Source: Paramacrobiotus richtersi (lineage: Eukaryota > Tardigrada > Eutardigrada > Parachela > Macrobiotidae). Taken from it: DNA of 36,483 nt. The DNA lies in contig JAQGAU010000168.1 in assembly GCA_034698045.1 (NCBI GenBank), positions 1 through 36,483 of the forward strand. Reading direction: 5' to 3'. Positions 1-10,765 of the stretch are shown here, piece after piece (position 1 is the stretch's first letter; every line of letters starts with the position of its first letter). The translations under genes were made by a program, and so were the position numbers. The notes below the pieces were generated by a model. That model was not told the origin of the DNA and ran no database searches. It saw nothing but the letters and a program-made list of their open reading frames with translations.

Positions 1-46
1 GTTGGAAACTATGCAAGCCAGTCAGCCTGTTCAGGCTAAAACTCAG
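1..46 (+). CDS. Dp: DP exon 1 (or an internal 5' exon), partial
   Basis: The segment is open in the frame that begins at base 2. It carries an ATG at 11 followed by QASQPVQAKTQ and then the donor GTGAGT at 47. The phase-0 end fits exon 2. Whether the ATG at 11 is the true start cannot be decided, because the window begins here. Confidence 0.6.
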
Positions 47-3000
47 GTGAGTTTTATGGATTCGTTGGAAAATGCCTGAAATATTTTATCGATATCTACG
101 CCTTTTTCGGGTTCTGATAAGTCAGATGATGTAATTTTATGATTTACGAATTATCTTAAAAGTTGTGACCGATTAAGATTTGTATTTATGGTGGTGAAAT
201 CATTTTAAAGCGATGCCTCATCATTCCGTGCAATGTCACAGCAATGATCTTCTAAACTGAAAGAATTTCGCAGCGCAACGAAACAGTATTCCTGTATAGT
301 GCTCAGTACGCAGACACATCTGTACAGGGAGATTTTCCGTTACCCGAATCTATAACGCCTAGTTCGTGATCAACCACTTTTCTTTGTTTTTTGCCCATAC
401 CTGGCACTGACAAACTCTTCACTTTTCATCCACCTTCTTTGTAAAATTTCAAACTACGAACAAAATCATTAGTTTTAACGGGAAATGTCGTCCGTTCCAG
501 GCGAGCAATGGGCCCGTAGCGGCCGGAGTACCGGTCGCACCCCCCTCGACATCTTCGGCCGTCCTGCTCCCTGTTACCCCCGCCAGCCCCGTCACTCCAC
601 TGAAACCGATCATGAGCAGTGTGGGCCATGCACCGCTGGTCAATCGGGCCGTCTCGGTGGTCACGTTGAGTGCGGAGCGGGCCAAGAACCCGGGGGGCCA
701 GGTGACGACGCTCATCACCAAAACAGCCACGGGAATTGCCCGCGTCGCGACGCCACACACCGTGGTGGGGACCGCGGGGACGGCCATTCGACCGGGGATC
801 AGTACTAAAGTCCATCTGCCGCAAAAGGTACGCTGGGAGAATGTAGCGGAGATTTTTAAACAATTTCTTGCGATTATTTTCTCATTGAAATTTTTTTTCA
901 TTTTTTTTGCGAATTCTCTGGTGTTGTAGATGTTGAGTGGTTGTTTCGGGTGTACTTTAATAATTTTCTATACTAGACTACCGGTAGTAGTTAAAGATAT
1001 GGATAAACGAATACTGATTGCTGATTTGTTGAATTATTGCGAAATATTCGGAAACATTGCGATCTTGTGTAGTAAGGCTCTGCTCATCTGGGGATTCCCG
1101 TAATACGATGTTTAACAACTCAACCCGTTGTTTATCATTACTGATTACATTTTCTGGTTTATTACAATGTTCTGCTTTTTTCTGAACATTTCCCCACGAG
1201 AGACAGGCTTTGTGCATCGAGGGAGTCATTAATCGCATTGTTTTTCTCAGGTCCTGAACATCACCAGTGCCCACCTCCCAGCGGGTTACAAACTCTCCCC
1301 CCTGACCTTCAACATCGCCACCAGCGCCAACGGGAAGAGCGGTGTCGTGCCCCTGGTCCTGACCACCTCCTCCTCCGGTAACACGGTCTCCTTGGTCCCG
1401 GCGCACAGCGCCACGTCCCTGGCGGGGACCAGTGCGCTGACGCTCGGGGGGGATGACGGGCCGTTGAAGAAGAAGCCCCGTTTGGACACCACCATCGCTA
1501 CGCTGCGGACGACGGCCGGCGGGACGGTGGGGAAGCCGCCGGATCCCAATGCGGCCAAACGACGGCGACGGACTACTGAGGACGGGGTGAAGGGGCTGCG
1601 GTACTTTGCCACTAAGGTGTGCGATAAAGTCCGCGAGAAAAGTGTAAGTTATGCATTGTGTTGGACCTGAGGATATGTTCAGTCCGTTAATGGGTTGATT
1701 TTTTTAATGCGTTAATTCGGTTTGTCGATTCTACAAGAATTTTGTGCGGGAATTTGTTTTTGAATTATTTAGTTTGTCGTGAATTTTTCGGGCAGGTTTT
1801 CATAGTTTTTTGTGTGAAAATTGGCAAAACTATTGCATGAAAAATTTTGTCTGGTGACTGGTGTTATTCCCTAGAACTGCATACCAACGCAAACCGTAGT
1901 GAAGTGGCTGATTGGATGTTTTCCAGGAACTCTATTTCGATTGCTCTGTGGTTAAATATTTCCGAATGGGCTTTATTATGAATCAACAGAATTTTTGTCC
2001 TGGGTTGAGGGTCGTTAATTTTTTCCCCGAAAGACACGGAATTAGCAAAACAGATCCGAATTAACAGCGAAGTGTACATTTTGCCTGAAGTTCGTATCGG
2101 TTTGCTCTGCTGTCGATTCATCTCCAGAGGCTAGAGCGATTTAATTGCATTTCTTGATAATATGTAATAATAATAATATCTGATAATAATATTTAATAAT
2201 AATATTTGATAATACTGTAATATTTGATAGTAATACTGTTCCCCACGGTAGTTAACAACCTACAACTCGGTCGCGGAGGATCTAGTCCAGGAATACTCAG
2301 ATCCCAATCCGGTGCATAAATCCCGCGAGGAGATCGCCTGTGAGCAGAAGAACATTCGCCGACGGGTGTACGATGCGTTGAACGTCCTGATGGCCATCAA
2401 TGTCATCCAGAAAGAGCGCAAACAGATCCGCTGGGTGGGCCTGCCCCGTTCGCTGAGTGAGGCCGGGGTGCTGAAGAAGGACAGCTTGACGGAGCGCCGT
2501 CGACAACTGGGACATTTGCGTCAGCGGCTGTTCCAGTCGTCGCTGCAGTATATCGCTCTCAAGGAGCTCGTCGAGGAGAATAAACGACGGAAGGCGGATA
2601 AGTTGGCGCGTATTAAACTGGAGCAGCAGGTACGGTACCTAAATTTTTCTAGTTTGCAGTTCGTCGGATAGTGTAATTGTTGTTTTTGTAATTCCGTTTA
2701 GTCTCTTGTGTACGTTTTGATTTCATTTCTGGTAATCTCTTACAGCGCTTCAGTACTTCTGTTTATTTGATAATAATTTTATTATATTTAATTGACTTTT
2801 TATTAAATTTATTTGTTAATATTTTTTGTAGGTCATGATTTTAACAAATTGCATGTAATTTATTATTTTTATTAGGTAATATATTTTGTAAGTCATGGTT
2901 TTAAGAAATTACAAGTGATTTAATTCATTTTTTTTATTTGATAATTTATTATATTCTATTCAGTTGATTTTTCATTAAATTTATTTGTTAATATTTTTTG

Positions 3001-4370
3001 TAAGTCATGGTTTTAAGAAATAACAAATAATTTAATTCATTATTTTTATTTGATAATTTATTATATTCAATTGATTTTTTATTAGATTTATTTGTTAATA
3101 TATTTTGTAAGTCATGGTTTTAACAAATTACAAGTAATTTAATTTTATTATTATTTTTGTTATAATTGTGGGACTTTTCCTTGGCAGGCCCAGCCCAACA
3201 CCCGCTTCCACTCGATGGCCCCCGAGCTGCTGGATCTGGATGAATCCCAGCACATTGAGTTGCCTTTCCTCTTCGTGACATGCGGGAGCCAGTGCGAGAT
3301 TGAATGTTCGGTCAGCGGCGACGCCAAAGAGTACGAGCTGCGCTTCAGTGAGCCATACAAGATCATCGAGGACACGGAGATTCTCCGGCACATTCCCGTC
3401 ATCCGCGCGCTGGATAAGGGCACCCACAATGCCGGACACTTGCAGCATGCTGTCCAGCAGTTGCCCGAGTTTCTCCGGCCGCGGTTTCCCGGGTTGTTGG
3501 CCGAGCATCGCGAGCGGGTGCGGAAGCTGGAGGAGACCAAGAAGGCGCAGGTACAGTAGGGACTAAGAAGAGTTTTGTACGTTGTATGTGATGTTAATAT
3601 ATTAGATTCCCAAGGTTTCTGCAGTATTAAAGCGTGTTTATTTGCTGTCTTGCTGCGATTTTGTGGAAACTTTTCGAGCTGAATCATCAGCCCAGACGGG
3701 TGTCAGATATTACACAAATTATTGGGAATATATATTGTTTCCCGACAAAACCGAACGGAATATTGTTTCTGCCGTTAAAAGTTTAGCCTTTGCAATAATT
3801 TACAGCAAAGATAGAGATTACTTTAATAATCGGAAATAGTACAGTTCTGAAGCGCTCTTTAGTCATGACGTAGTTGGAGGCTAAGAAGAACGCGGTGAAC
3901 AGTGTTTTATACGATTCTTATTGTTGCAGATGGCTGTTAAAGCGGCCGCCGAAGCGGAACGCGCCCGTCAAGAAGCCGACCGCCGCCGCCTGTCTCTCGC
4001 CCTCCGCCCCTCGACATCCGCCCCCAGCGCCCCCCTCCCGCCCATCGCCAGCGTGGCCCTCCCAGCGGTCCCCGCCGCCGTGCCCGTCCTGGTGGTGCCC
4101 GAGCCGGCGCCCACCTCGTCGGCCACTGAGCTGCTCCTCCTGGAGAGCGAGCCCGAAGCCCAGTCGGGACAGGTGGCCGCCCTGCACACCGGCTCCCCGG
4201 TGGTGATGAAGTCCAAGTACTATATTCAAGTGTCGGATGCGCCGGTGGCGCCCGATATGAGTGCCTTTGTACCGCCGCTGTCCGAGGTGGATGGGACGCT
4301 GGACAGTGTCGATATGGACACGGAGGCGGGGTTGATTGGGGGCGGGATCAGCGCCGTGGAGTGCACTTGA
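1..4370 (+). CDS. Dp: Transcription factor DP (E2F dimerization partner), six exons, 5' end possibly outside window
   Basis: DP proteins pair with E2F in the nucleus and bind E2F sites of cell-cycle genes. Exons: 1-46, 501-827, 1251-1643, 2252-2629, 3188-3550, 3930-4370, joined by GT-AG introns that are all phase 0. From the ATG at 11 the product is about 645 residues, longer than vertebrate DP (about 410), because of a Val/Thr/Pro/Ala-rich N-terminal part and an Ala/Pro-rich tail. Seen in order: basic motifs KKKPRL and KRRRR; the DP winged-helix DNA-binding domain starting at KGLRYF and crossing the exon 3/4 junction, with NIRRRVYDALNVL (about residues 286-298) and WVGLP (313-317); a charged coiled coil; and the marked-box-like dimerization region in exon 5. 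The reading frame is also open upstream of the ATG at 11, so earlier coding exons are possible. The family call is firm; the exact N-terminus is not. Confidence 0.93.
501..827 (+). CDS. Dp: DP exon 2, low-complexity N-terminal region
   Basis: The acceptor TCCGTTCCAG ends at 500 and the donor GTACGC starts at 828, giving exactly 109 codons. The product is rich in Val, Thr, Pro and Ala, with no recognised domain. Its place upstream of the DNA-binding domain fits a disordered N-terminal extension. Confidence 0.85.
1251..1643 (+). CDS. Dp: DP exon 3, basic motifs and start of the DNA-binding domain
   Basis: The acceptor TTTTTCTCAG ends at 1250 and the donor GTAAGT starts at 1644, giving 131 codons. 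The exon contains KKKPRL (codons near 1467), a likely nuclear localisation signal, then KRRRR. It ends in KGLRYFATKVCDKVREKS, the first helix of the DP winged-helix domain. Confidence 0.93.
2252..2629 (+). CDS. Dp: DP exon 4, DNA-binding domain core and coiled coil
   Basis: The acceptor CCCCACGGTAG ends at 2251 and the donor GTACGG starts at 2630, giving 126 codons. The frame reads LTTYNSVAEDLVQEY, then NIRRRVYDALNVL and IRWVGLP, all close to DP1/DP2. A long charged helix rich in Arg, Lys, Glu and Leu follows and continues toward the dimerization region. The polypyrimidine tract at the acceptor is modest, but phase and conservation fix the boundary. Confidence 0.95.
2760..3145. repeat. AT-rich tandem repeat inside DP intron 4
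   Basis: Copies carry TTTGTTAATATTTTTTGTAA followed by GTCATGGTTTTAA. The GTCATG core recurs at 2832, 2892, 3004 and 3111, so full units are about 107-112 bp and one copy is shortened to 60 bp. No coding potential is seen. Confidence 0.75.
3188..3550 (+). CDS. Dp: DP exon 5, dimerization / marked-box-like region
   Basis: The acceptor CCTTGGCAG ends at 3187 and the donor GTACAG starts at 3551, giving 121 codons. HIELPFLFVTC and CSVSGDAKEYELRFSEPYKI correspond to the DP segment that in vertebrates begins IHLPFIIVNTS and holds the E2F contact surface. The end is a charged helix that runs into exon 6. Confidence 0.92.
3930..4370 (+). CDS. Dp: DP exon 6, C-terminal tail and stop codon
   Basis: The acceptor TTATTGTTGCAG ends at 3929 and the TGA stop is at 4368-4370, leaving 146 residues. 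A short charged helix (AEAERARQEADRRR) is followed by an Ala/Pro/Ser/Val-rich stretch and a mildly acidic end. The strongly acidic tail of vertebrate DP1 is not obvious. The frame would also open with an ATG at 3930, but splicing from exon 5 in phase 0 is the simpler reading. Confidence 0.87.
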   Translation: MAVKAAAEAERARQEADRRRLSLALRPSTSAPSAPLPPIASVALPAVPAAVPVLVVPEPAPTSSATELLLLESEPEAQSGQVAALHTGSPVVMKSKYYIQVSDAPVAPDMSAFVPPLSEVDGTLDSVDMDTEAGLIGGGISAVECT

Positions 4371-4481
4371 GTTGAGGTGAGGACAAGACGTTTCTTGTTT
4401 TGCGTCGCCTGGTTTGCTTGTTGGATTAACAACCTTTATTTTGTGCTTTTCCTTGTATCAGGTTCAGTGCTTTTTTAACAT

Positions 4482-4487
4482 AATAAA
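4482..4487 (+). promoter_or_regulatory. Poly(A) signal AATAAA of the DP gene
   Basis: A canonical AATAAA lies 112 bases after the DP stop in AT-rich DNA. A second AATAAA at 5153-5158 could serve a longer 3' UTR. Which one is used cannot be told from sequence. Confidence 0.5.
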
Positions 4488-4502
4488 TTTAAATTAATTC
4501 AT

Positions 4503-4572
4503 AAATATTAATTAATTAATATAAATCAGTACAAATTAATATTCGTTAATTTATATTAATTAATTAATATTT
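4503..4572. repeat. Perfect 24-bp inverted repeat with 22-bp spacer
   Basis: Positions 4503-4526 and 4549-4572 are exact reverse complements, built from TTAATTAA-type sequence. It lies just past the first DP poly(A) signal and between two convergent genes. The arms are low-complexity AT, so chance plus slippage is a possible origin. Confidence 0.75.
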
Positions 4573-5843
4573 TAATAAAAATTAGTTAATAGTTTTCGAT
4601 AATATTTGTTATTAAATGTCAGTTATTAGTTGTGCATTTGTTAATTGTTGTTGATAGTTATTGTTATTTAAAAAAATTATTAGTTTCAGGTTTTTTATTA
4701 TTTTCCACAAATAAGTACAATTATCAGGAATTTCTTAAAATGACATTATTTTTATTAAATTACAGGAGTTTGATGTAATGGAGCCAAGCATTGTCGAATG
4801 ATCTTCCCGTGGTCTATAAAAGCATTTTTAAATGGAGAAATTAACCAGTTTGTTGGAATGGACTAAGACTTGTACAGTACTTTTTCCGGGGAATAATTGG
4901 TCTGTTTTTGGAAATAATGTTTGCAACGGAATTTGCCATTGGCTGTTTGTTACTGTCTCTGCATGTGTGTTGTTTGTTTTCTCGGCTCATTGAAACTAAT
5001 CGCAGACGGTCATGTTGTGCGGCATTTTTCGGTTCTGTTGATAATCGTTGTATTAATGCATGTTTCTGTTTGTAATTGCCTTGTATGATTTTATGGCTAA
5101 TCTTGTTACATAAATTTTGACAGTTGATGTTTTGGAATGATACTGATTGGAGAATAAATGTGTAAAAAATAATGGCAGTAAATTCTGGTATTTTTTCGCG
5201 TTAGTTCGATTTTGACTTATTAGCGTTGCTTGGTTGCCTTTTTTGTAGAAATATTAATTGTAAAAAATTGATTTAAGTAGCGAAAAAAATTGGAATAATG
5301 AATATTCATTCAAATAGTTATTTTTTACACAACTTACAGTTAAAATAATGAAAAAAATTAGAGATAATTTGTAATAATAGTTCAAGAAAAAATGTAAATT
5401 AATTAAAAATAACTAAAATCGAACTTGGTAATAACTATTTTAAAGTGCCTATGTTGAAGAATTATTAGATTTCGGTATTTTTAAACGATTGATCTCTTAC
5501 ATTACGAATCTCTGGTCGCTTTTTGTAGAAGTATAGTAGCATCTTTGATGCAGAAGTTTTACAGAAATTTCCAATCTGTAAATCAACACGTCGAAGTTTA
5601 CGTAAAGCGCGCTTTAATCGGTCATTATTTGATCTTCTCATGATCATGCAGTAAGTTCAACATTGCTTTGCTTCAATCACGAATTACTAAATTAGCTTGA
5701 AAACAGTTATCGTCAATAATTATTCAGCACAATAAGCAAGCAAACAATATGAGAGAAAGCAGGTTTTTGGCACGAGGCTGCAGAAAGTGAGAAGCCGCTC
5801 CAAAAGTCAGGCGAGAGAATGTACAGGATGTGTCACTGTTGGC

Positions 5844-5917
5844 TCAGTTCTTGCGCACGTCCCGTGTGATCGACTCCGATTCGGAGACCGTTGTTCCCAC
5901 CGAAGCAGTGTGACCAA
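5844..5917 (-). CDS. CAHS: CAHS exon 3, conserved C-terminus and stop
   Basis: The acceptor TTTTGTTACAG ends at 5918. Joined to the last G of exon 2 it reads [12 protein letters not shown], then [12 protein letters not shown] and the TGA at 5846-5844. This matches the GHTVSGGTTVS-type CAHS C-terminus. Without this small exon the product would end wrongly at GELTR in intron 2. Confidence 0.9.
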
Positions 5918-7397
5918 CTGTAACAAAATAAAGTACACGTTATTATTACTTTTATATATAATTTTCCGAGTTTGATTGATTACGTTGATTTTATGCAAAT
6001 TGTATTCAAGTAGTTTTTAGTTTAATTATAAAAATGATATTGATAATGATAAACAGGTCTTCAGTTCCACGAAATATTTTTAATATTATTGATACAATTA
6101 AATAAATTTTTTATTAAAATAAAAAAATTGATACTTTATTTATTTTTATTTTCTGCGGTTGCATTATTATTTTATTTATGTAACATTTTATTATTATTGA
6201 TACCATTAAATCAGTTATTTAATTGAATAAGTGAAAAATCGATACTTGAGTTATTTTATTATCGGGTTAACTCACCGGCACTGTCGAAGTTGACCTCGAC
6301 ATTCGTGGCCAGCTTGGACCGCTCCAGGGCCTCCTTGGCCACTTGGGCCTCACGGTCCAGTTCGCGTTTGGCCATCTTAGCCTCCAGCTCCACCTCCCGC
6401 TTCTGGCGTTCAATGGCACTATCAATCAGTCCCTTACGGAACTCGACGTCGCGTTCGTGCTGCTTTTCCAGTTCTTTGCGGATCTTCTCGGCCTCGGCTT
6501 CGGCCTCCTTACGGTACGCCTCGGTCTTCTTCTCCAGGTCCCGTTCGTGGGCTTTGGCGATGGCTTCGGCTTCACGGGACCGGGCAGCTTCGTCGCGGGC
6601 GCTTCTTGCAGGAGCTTGTCGCTGGGCTGCATGCTCAACTCCTGGGTGGTGGCGGTGTAGCGCGAGGCGCTACCGGTGAAACCGCCCACCAGGTCCTCAG
6701 CGATTCCTGAAATAAGAAAAGCAGTTTGCATTGGTACCGTTTGCATGCCATGTATACACTGTATATTATTATATACAGTCAAATTTTGTTAGTTATTTTC
6801 TGCAGTTTTGTTTATTGAACCCTTCCATTCATTGTTCAGGTATTTTCTTATATATTTGATGTATACTGTTCCTGTTCCAGAACTTAACTGTTCCAGAATA
6901 CTTAACTTTCTACCGCTTTCATAAAGCACATACGTAAGTAACACCATGCATTGTATAAGTATGATATCGAGCCTATATATTATTATCGATTACAGCATAC
7001 TGAAAAACAACATATCCCGCAATTTTTTAACCTGGCAAGTCATTTTGAAACCATCAGAAAGATCACTAATCGACGTTGATTTGACGACAATTATAAACGT
7101 TAGTACTAACTGCAAAGGTCAACACAAGAAGCCCGTAAAAACGGCCACCAGTGGCGGACAAGAAAGGTCATGGAAAACTAGCGAAAACGGGCAGTTGTTT
7201 CTTCACTTACTGGACGTCTGGATGACGGGGGCGGGCGGTGCGACGATTGGCGCGGACACCTGGGTATGTGTGTACCCGGTGTGGACGGTGTGCTCCTTCT
7301 CGGCATGCTGTGTCGCCGCCCGGGCCACTCCGCCCTCCTGACGGACCTCCTTGTGGGCTTCCATGTGGACTTCGCTTTTCTGATGGCTGCTCGACAT
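5844..7397 (-). CDS. CAHS: CAHS (cytosolic abundant heat-soluble) protein, three exons, one-base frame break in exon 2
   Basis: CAHS proteins are tardigrade-specific, largely disordered, helix-forming cytosolic proteins that form gels or filaments on water loss and help cells survive drying. Exons in transcription order: 7397-7211, 6706-6276, 5917-5844; both introns are GT-AG and phase 1. Seen: an N-terminal region beginning [27 protein letters not shown]; a long charged helix with [31 protein letters not shown]-like and MAKRELDRE segments; NVEVNFDSA; and the tail [11 protein letters not shown] ending RKN. Order and length match known CAHS proteins (about 227 residues in CAHS D of Hypsibius). 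The summed exons are 692 nt, one short of a multiple of three. Conserved sequence runs in one frame to LLQEA (near 6602) and in another from [12 protein letters not shown] (near 6596), so one base is missing from the CCC run at 6597-6599. This may be a sequencing error, a natural allele or early decay. No inner stop follows in the second frame. Confidence 0.95.
6276..6706 (-). CDS. CAHS: CAHS exon 2, helical core with frame break
   Basis: The acceptor TTCTTATTTCAG ends at 6707 and the donor GTGAGT starts at 6275. The exon is 431 nt; with the missing base it would be 432, a symmetric 1-1 exon encoding the whole heptad-rich central helix. In the given sequence frame one would read through to a stop at 6426. 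There is no X XXY YYZ heptamer at the break. Confidence 0.93.
7211..7397 (-). CDS. CAHS: CAHS exon 1
   Basis: The ATG is at 7397-7395 and the donor GTAAGT occupies 7210-7205, giving 62 codons plus one base. The N-terminal part is hydrophilic and Gln/His/Glu-rich, with [17 protein letters not shown] before the junction, typical of CAHS N-terminal arms. Confidence 0.92.
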
Positions 7398-7501
7398 TTT
7401 TCCAAATATCACACACGAAAATGTAAAATTGACAAAACACTGGGAAATTAGGGGAGTTAGTCGCTTTGAAGAGTTTGTTTTTGAGTTGATGATTTCCCCA
7501 G

Positions 7502-7510
7502 CTTTATATA
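7502..7510 (-). promoter_or_regulatory. TATA box of the CAHS promoter
   Basis: The minus strand reads TATATAAAG. An A in CTCAAAA lies 29 bases from the first T (near 7482), at the usual start-site distance, which gives a 5' UTR of about 85 bases. The TATA box is clear; the start site is inferred. Confidence 0.75.
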
Positions 7511-10500
7511 CCCTTGTTGACAACGATTGTGAACGGGTAACAAGGTAATTTTCTCGATGGAACTGGAAACACGGCAAAGACGGGTAAAACCGAGACTGGG
7601 CGGAGAGCGATTTGTAATGCGGATTAACTGTGCGCAGCGATGGCATTTTTCGTTGTTGGCAGTTGTCTGCAAACACGCTACTACAGTGAAATTTCAACAT
7701 ATTCGGAGATAAGCCGCGATTCGGTCATTTGTGCCCTCGGGCGCCATGTGAGAACAAGACCCCGGAGGCGAATGGTGTTATGATAAAGTGGAAAATGTGG
7801 AAACTACCCGAAATGATACACTGCGATTGGTCATTTTCATTGTTGTTCTGAAGTCCATGTACTTAACTGTCTCTGACAAATAGACCGTTTAGCTGCATCA
7901 TAATCAGCAGATTTTACGTTTTAACGCGGAAGAGTTTGATTTTATGTCGATTTTCAGATTTATAATTTGTAAATCTCTCGTCGATATAACTTGATAAAGT
8001 TTGGGTTATTCTGTGAAATTTGTCGGATACACGGCGGTATGTTCCCCAGGGCCGAATCCCGTTGGGAAGGTCAAAAATTACAAAAGCTACCATAGAATAT
8101 TGTGTAGTTTCGTATCCATTCATCGCATAATGGCCGTGTACAAGCAAACTATAGTATCTACACGGTCATACTAGTTTCTAAAAACAGGCACTTTTAAATG
8201 GTTTCTAGATCTTACTACCAGCAGCTTATATGTGTTTAATAACACTGCTCAGAATTCTGGGCAGTTCAAAGTTCAAGTCACAAGGAAATACGCTTAAAAC
8301 TCTTCCCTTTGGGAACGTTTTTTATTTCTTCGTCCCAGCAAGAACTCGAGTCCCGATTTACATGTAACACGAACAGGGTTGACAAAAACTCAATCAGTTT
8401 TTTTATTTGAAAATAGCGTTATGTTTGTAAATTGTAGTTTTAACATGTTCGCACTGGCCAAGCATCTTGAGGAATTTCGGAAACCTCAACGTAAATGTCT
8501 TCTGCAGTTGTAGTGGTAATGATATGTACAGTAATTTCATGACAAATGCATGATTCCACCGGCAAGGCAAAGTGTGCTATACATTCGGTAAGAATTACTA
8601 CCGCCACAAGCGGAAGAGTTGCTAACTCTGCAAAACTCCCGGAAGAAGCCCGTGAGGCTTGGGCCCAGTGTGGAATTGTTAAAGAGTAGCATATATATTG
8701 TATACATCTGAGATAGAAAGGTACACTGGGTTCTGGTAACCCGTTGAATGCGCCGCTAAGCGTTTCTATCCTTCTGGTTAGCGAACTTTTTAGGAGAAAA
8801 AGTCAAAGCACAGAGAAACAACCAGACAACTACAAAAAAATTAATGTAGCGTTAAAAAGACAAACTTGTATAGTCTTGTGTTTTTTGATCAAAATAAATC
8901 ATGTATGTGTGTGTACGGTATGAATCGTTATACCAATGCTTCAACACGAATAATTATGTGTGTGTGGAACTTCCGCGCAGGCGCGCACTCTTAAAAAAGC
9001 TTAAGCACCACAACGGCCGCATATATATTTCACAACTCTCGTTATGAACTGTGCATGGAAATTACATTACTTCGATTGGAAATCAACGCGTACAGTTAGC
9101 CAATTTTGTATTAATTCGTACACCGAAATTTTAAAATTTTAAAAAGCATTTTAGAATATACTATGATAACTGTTTGGCTGGTTTTGGGTCAAAACAATAT
9201 TAACGCTCATGTCCACGTCCGTGTGCATGTTGTACGCAAGCACCGAAAGATTAGATTCAGTATAAAGTAAATTACATGGCCATTGTGTTTAACTATAGCA
9301 TTGTGATAACACCGTACTAAACATGCTGCCACGTGTTACCATCCGATTATCATTAGCATTAATTGGAGTATTGTTAGATCAGCACAACAAGACGTCCAAC
9401 TGCCACACAATACGACGTGATTCCCACAAGACAAACTGATAATCCACCTCCTACAACGCAGCATTTCCGGTACATGTACAAAACACGTAAACACATCTTA
9501 TCGGCAAACATACCTCGTCACCTGTCAATCGCATCAAGAATGCTAAACACATGAAGTTCGTTAGTGCCGAAAACTGGCCAAACCGGTCCCTTACTGTGCG
9601 CATAACACCTGGGCAATTTGCAGGTTAATCGTGTGGAGAAAGTACGCAAAAAGACTCCGTATACAGTTACGTTGGTCTATCCACCGGAAATCACTGCGGT
9701 CTTGTTGTTTAATTCGATCACTACAGCGGATGTGTGTGGCTGTTAACTAACACTCTTTTTCATTATAATAGTAACTTCGATTGTGGAGATGTGTAGGATC
9801 ACTTTTGGATGAATGTTTTGCATGTTATTGTCGGTCTAGTTCTTCCGGTGGATCCAGTGGATAATCTATCAGTTTTGCATAATTTATATGCGGATTATAT
9901 GTGGATTGTGCGACACTGACTGGGCTTCGTTGTACACAAACCGGTATGTACAGCAGTTAATCATTTTCTTGTAATCATAGTTTTCGATCGCAAACATCTG
10001 CAAATGTGTGCGAGTTTTTTGGGTTTTCGGATGCAAGGGTTACTTCAATACTTTTACATAATTTTATGTTGAGACATTTTCAGTTGAGTTGTGCATACTT
10101 TAAAAATGCGCGAATTTTTGTTCGCGCATATGTTTTTATCATATGTTTTATTATTTATTATTTTTATACAGAACATTTTCCCAGAATTTTCCAATAATTT
10201 TTAGTAGAATAATTCAGGGAAAATCTTCAGCTTTAGATCGTATTGCGATTCCGATCTGCGTGAGTTAGAAACTATGACCAAATTCCATAAAATTCTGACG
10301 AATAATGTGTAACAAAAATGCCTAAAAAATCGGATAAAATGTACTAAATTTCGAAACAATAGCAATTAAGAAAAATATTCAAACAACAAGGGAACGCAAA
10401 TAATCCCATTCAAAAGAAAAAAGCACAAACTTGGTGGAAAAATATCGACAGCGCCCCGGGCGGAAATTATACTCAGCCGGATATTCGACATTCATGTCTT

Positions 10501-10765
10501 ATCAACATACCGTAAAACTTTTATGTGACGACAGCAATTCTTTTCGTCTGATACATTTTACCTCAATATGGATTAGCTAAAAAAAGCGCAGTAAACATTG
10601 TTCGTTCATACTATATATAACAAGGAAAAACAGTAATATTAACACACAAATAAACGGTACGTATTAGAGATCCCTGTTCGGGCTTTAAGTGCCGGCTTTG
10701 ACTGTTCTAATCGATGGACTGCTTAATGGATGGACAAATTTCCTGTTTTTCGATATGATTTTGTC
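7511..10765. other. Intergenic, CAHS upstream region
   Basis: About 3.2 kb of mixed composition upstream of CAHS. An imperfect hairpin around 8128-8167 (GGCCGTGTA / TACACGGTC) and an E-box CACGTG at 9330-9335 are visible. I find no splice-flanked conserved coding sequence, tRNA or mobile-element protein. Open frames here are short and unsupported. Confidence 0.5.

Larger units (their letters stand above)
4371..5843. other. Convergent intergenic region between DP and CAHS
   Basis: About 1.5 kb of AT-rich sequence holds the DP 3' UTR, two AATAAA signals on the plus strand, the inverted repeat at 4503-4572 and, presumably, the CAHS 3' UTR at its right end. On the minus strand I find only a weak ATTAAA (5613-5618) as a candidate CAHS poly(A) signal. 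I see no further gene. Confidence 0.6.

Noticed and set aside
3160-3687. 175-codon minus-strand frame over DP exon 5
   Set aside because: Antisense shadow of a conserved DP exon with correct splice sites on the plus strand.
5768-5778. GGCACGAGG resembling a cDNA library adaptor
   Set aside because: A nine-base match in genomic sequence with introns nearby is easily chance. No other vector-like sequence adjoins it.
6590-6605. Programmed ribosomal frameshifting in CAHS
   Set aside because: The site (GCG CCC GCG) is not an X XXY YYZ slippery heptamer and no stimulatory structure is evident. An error or mutation in a C run is simpler.
6290-6679. 129-codon plus-strand frame, Ser/Arg-rich, over CAHS exon 2
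   Set aside because: It is the antisense shadow of the CAHS helix, whose minus-strand sequence is clearly conserved.
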